From an uncultured Oceanospirillaceae bacterium (GTDB lineage: Bacteria > Pseudomonadota > Gammaproteobacteria > Pseudomonadales > Balneatricaceae), in contig CAKZOD010000102.1 of assembly GCA_937136055.1 (NCBI GenBank), forward strand, positions 55,283-119,282: a DNA stretch of 64,000 nt. Direction: 5' to 3'. Of this stretch, positions 63,516-64,000 are shown in pieces. How positions within the stretch are numbered: the stretch's first letter is position 1; every line of letters starts with the position of its first letter. Below the pieces are notes generated by a model. The model was not told where the DNA came from. It saw only the letters and a list, made by a program, of their open reading frames with translations, and ran no database searches. Made by a program: the position numbers and the translations under genes.

Positions 63516-63878
63516 TTAAAAAGGTACTTCGTCATCAAAATCAGCTGGTGCACTTGTCCCGTAGGTGTTGTCGTACATCGGTGTTTGATCGTAAGGATCA
63601 GCGCCTTCACTGCTGCTGTTTTGGATTTTCCAACCTACTAAGTTATTGAAATAACGCCCATTGTATTCACGACCGCGAATGTCAAAAGTAACAGTAATCG
63701 CCTGACCTACTTGTACAGCATCTAGTAAGCTGACTTTATCTTGAACAAATTCAACATTAATATCTTGAGGGTACTTCCCCTCTTCTACAGTAACCACCAT
63801 CTCACGCTTTGTGAAACCGCTGTTAAACGTTTGCAGATCTTGAATTAACTTTACTTTACCAGACAGCTCATAAGCCAT
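63516..63878 (-). CDS. DUF3127 protein with SSB-like acidic C-terminal tip
   Basis: I start at the ATG at 63878 (120 residues), where MAYELSGKVKLIQDLQTF begins as family members do; the open frame runs nine codons further upstream. The domain (residues ~1-90) is an OB-like beta barrel, with FTKREMVVTVEEGKYPQDINVEFVQDK. The C-terminus is a disordered linker ending in DDEVPF. That ending is nearly the DDDIPF tip with which single-strand DNA-binding protein recruits its partners. An SSB-like DNA or protein-binding role is inference. Confidence 0.85.
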   Translation of the reverse strand: MAYELSGKVKLIQDLQTFNSGFTKREMVVTVEEGKYPQDINVEFVQDKVSLLDAVQVGQAITVTFDIRGREYNGRYFNNLVGWKIQNSSSEGADPYDQTPMYDNTYGTSAPADFDDEVPF

Positions 63879-63949
63879 TATTGTTACCTTTATTACAAAT
63901 TCCAAAGAGCGCTATTAAACCAGAAACCACAGAAAAATTCTGTAATTTT

Positions 63950-64000
63950 TTAGCATTCTTTAACTACCGTCTTTAAGTTGTTCTCTTCCACTAATTGCTT
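63950..64000 (-). CDS. 3' end of a further minus-strand gene
   Basis: The last 51 bases read KQLVEENNLKTVVKEC then TAA on the minus strand, a plausible protein C-terminus. Only this fragment is in the window, so no function can be named. Confidence 0.35.
   Translation of the reverse strand, partial: KQLVEENNLKTVVKEC

Noticed and set aside
63930..63944. ACAGAA-AAA-TTCTGT palindrome near the right edge as a terminator.
   Set aside because: A six-base AT-rich stem is too weak, and there is no plus-strand gene for it to end.

Overview
The window looks like the chromosome of a marine-type gammaproteobacterium with low GC content (judged by eye, not counted). Supporting signs are a recC-recB-recD operon, ribosome modulation factor, quinone-dependent PyrD, a NorR/Hmp nitric-oxide unit and a Vibrio-style (vas-like) type VI secretion cluster. 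The order rlmKL-rmf-pyrD is the one I know from pseudomonads, which points to Pseudomonadales/Oceanospirillales-like relatives rather than enterics. I saw no rRNA, tRNA, CRISPR array, insertion sequence or prophage.

Layout. 1-7.1 kb holds a cut-off periplasmic nucleotidase (cpdB), an MFS transporter, a Crp/Fnr-family regulator, a 2-oxoadipate dioxygenase/decarboxylase (HglS family) divergent from a LysR regulator, and a VOC protein. 7.1-17 kb holds a 44-codon membrane peptide gene, the recCBD operon and a small unknown ORF. 17-23.6 kb holds an MFS transporter, a two-receiver response regulator, rlmKL, rmf and pyrD. 23.7-24.2 kb holds a decayed gene with two internal stops and a frameshift.

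24.4-45.7 kb is a minus-strand T6SS operon. In transcription order it reads TssJ-like/SH3 lipoprotein, tssB, tssC, tssE, tssF, tssG, tagH (FHA), tssJ, tssK, tssL, clpV, vasH, vasI, tssA, tssM. From tssB onward this is the order of the Vibrio cholerae vas cluster. All sheath, baseplate and membrane-complex genes are present, but hcp, vgrG, PAAR and effectors are not in the window. The most unusual T6SS feature is the first gene, a second TssJ-like lipoprotein carrying a C-terminal bacterial SH3 domain. It faces a divergent lipoprotein lytic transglycosylase across an AT-rich gap, suggesting a peptidoglycan-handling pair for the apparatus.

47.4-52 kb holds a three-gene unit (alanyl-tRNA editing protein, MFS transporter, Asp/Glu-family racemase) divergent from a MocR-type PLP-dependent regulator. 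The regulator promoter carries three copies of one half-site. 52-55.6 kb is a nitric-oxide detoxification module: NorR, three NorR-type sites, a textbook sigma-54 promoter, an FNR/DNR-like box, a small two-helix membrane protein and flavohaemoglobin Hmp. The remainder holds an iron alcohol dehydrogenase, an FKBP prolyl isomerase, a haem-c-linked diguanylate cyclase, an HSL-type esterase, an orphan Tat-exported solute-binding protein, an ArsR regulator, an EamA transporter, a DUF3127 protein with an SSB-like acidic tip, and the 3' end of one more gene.
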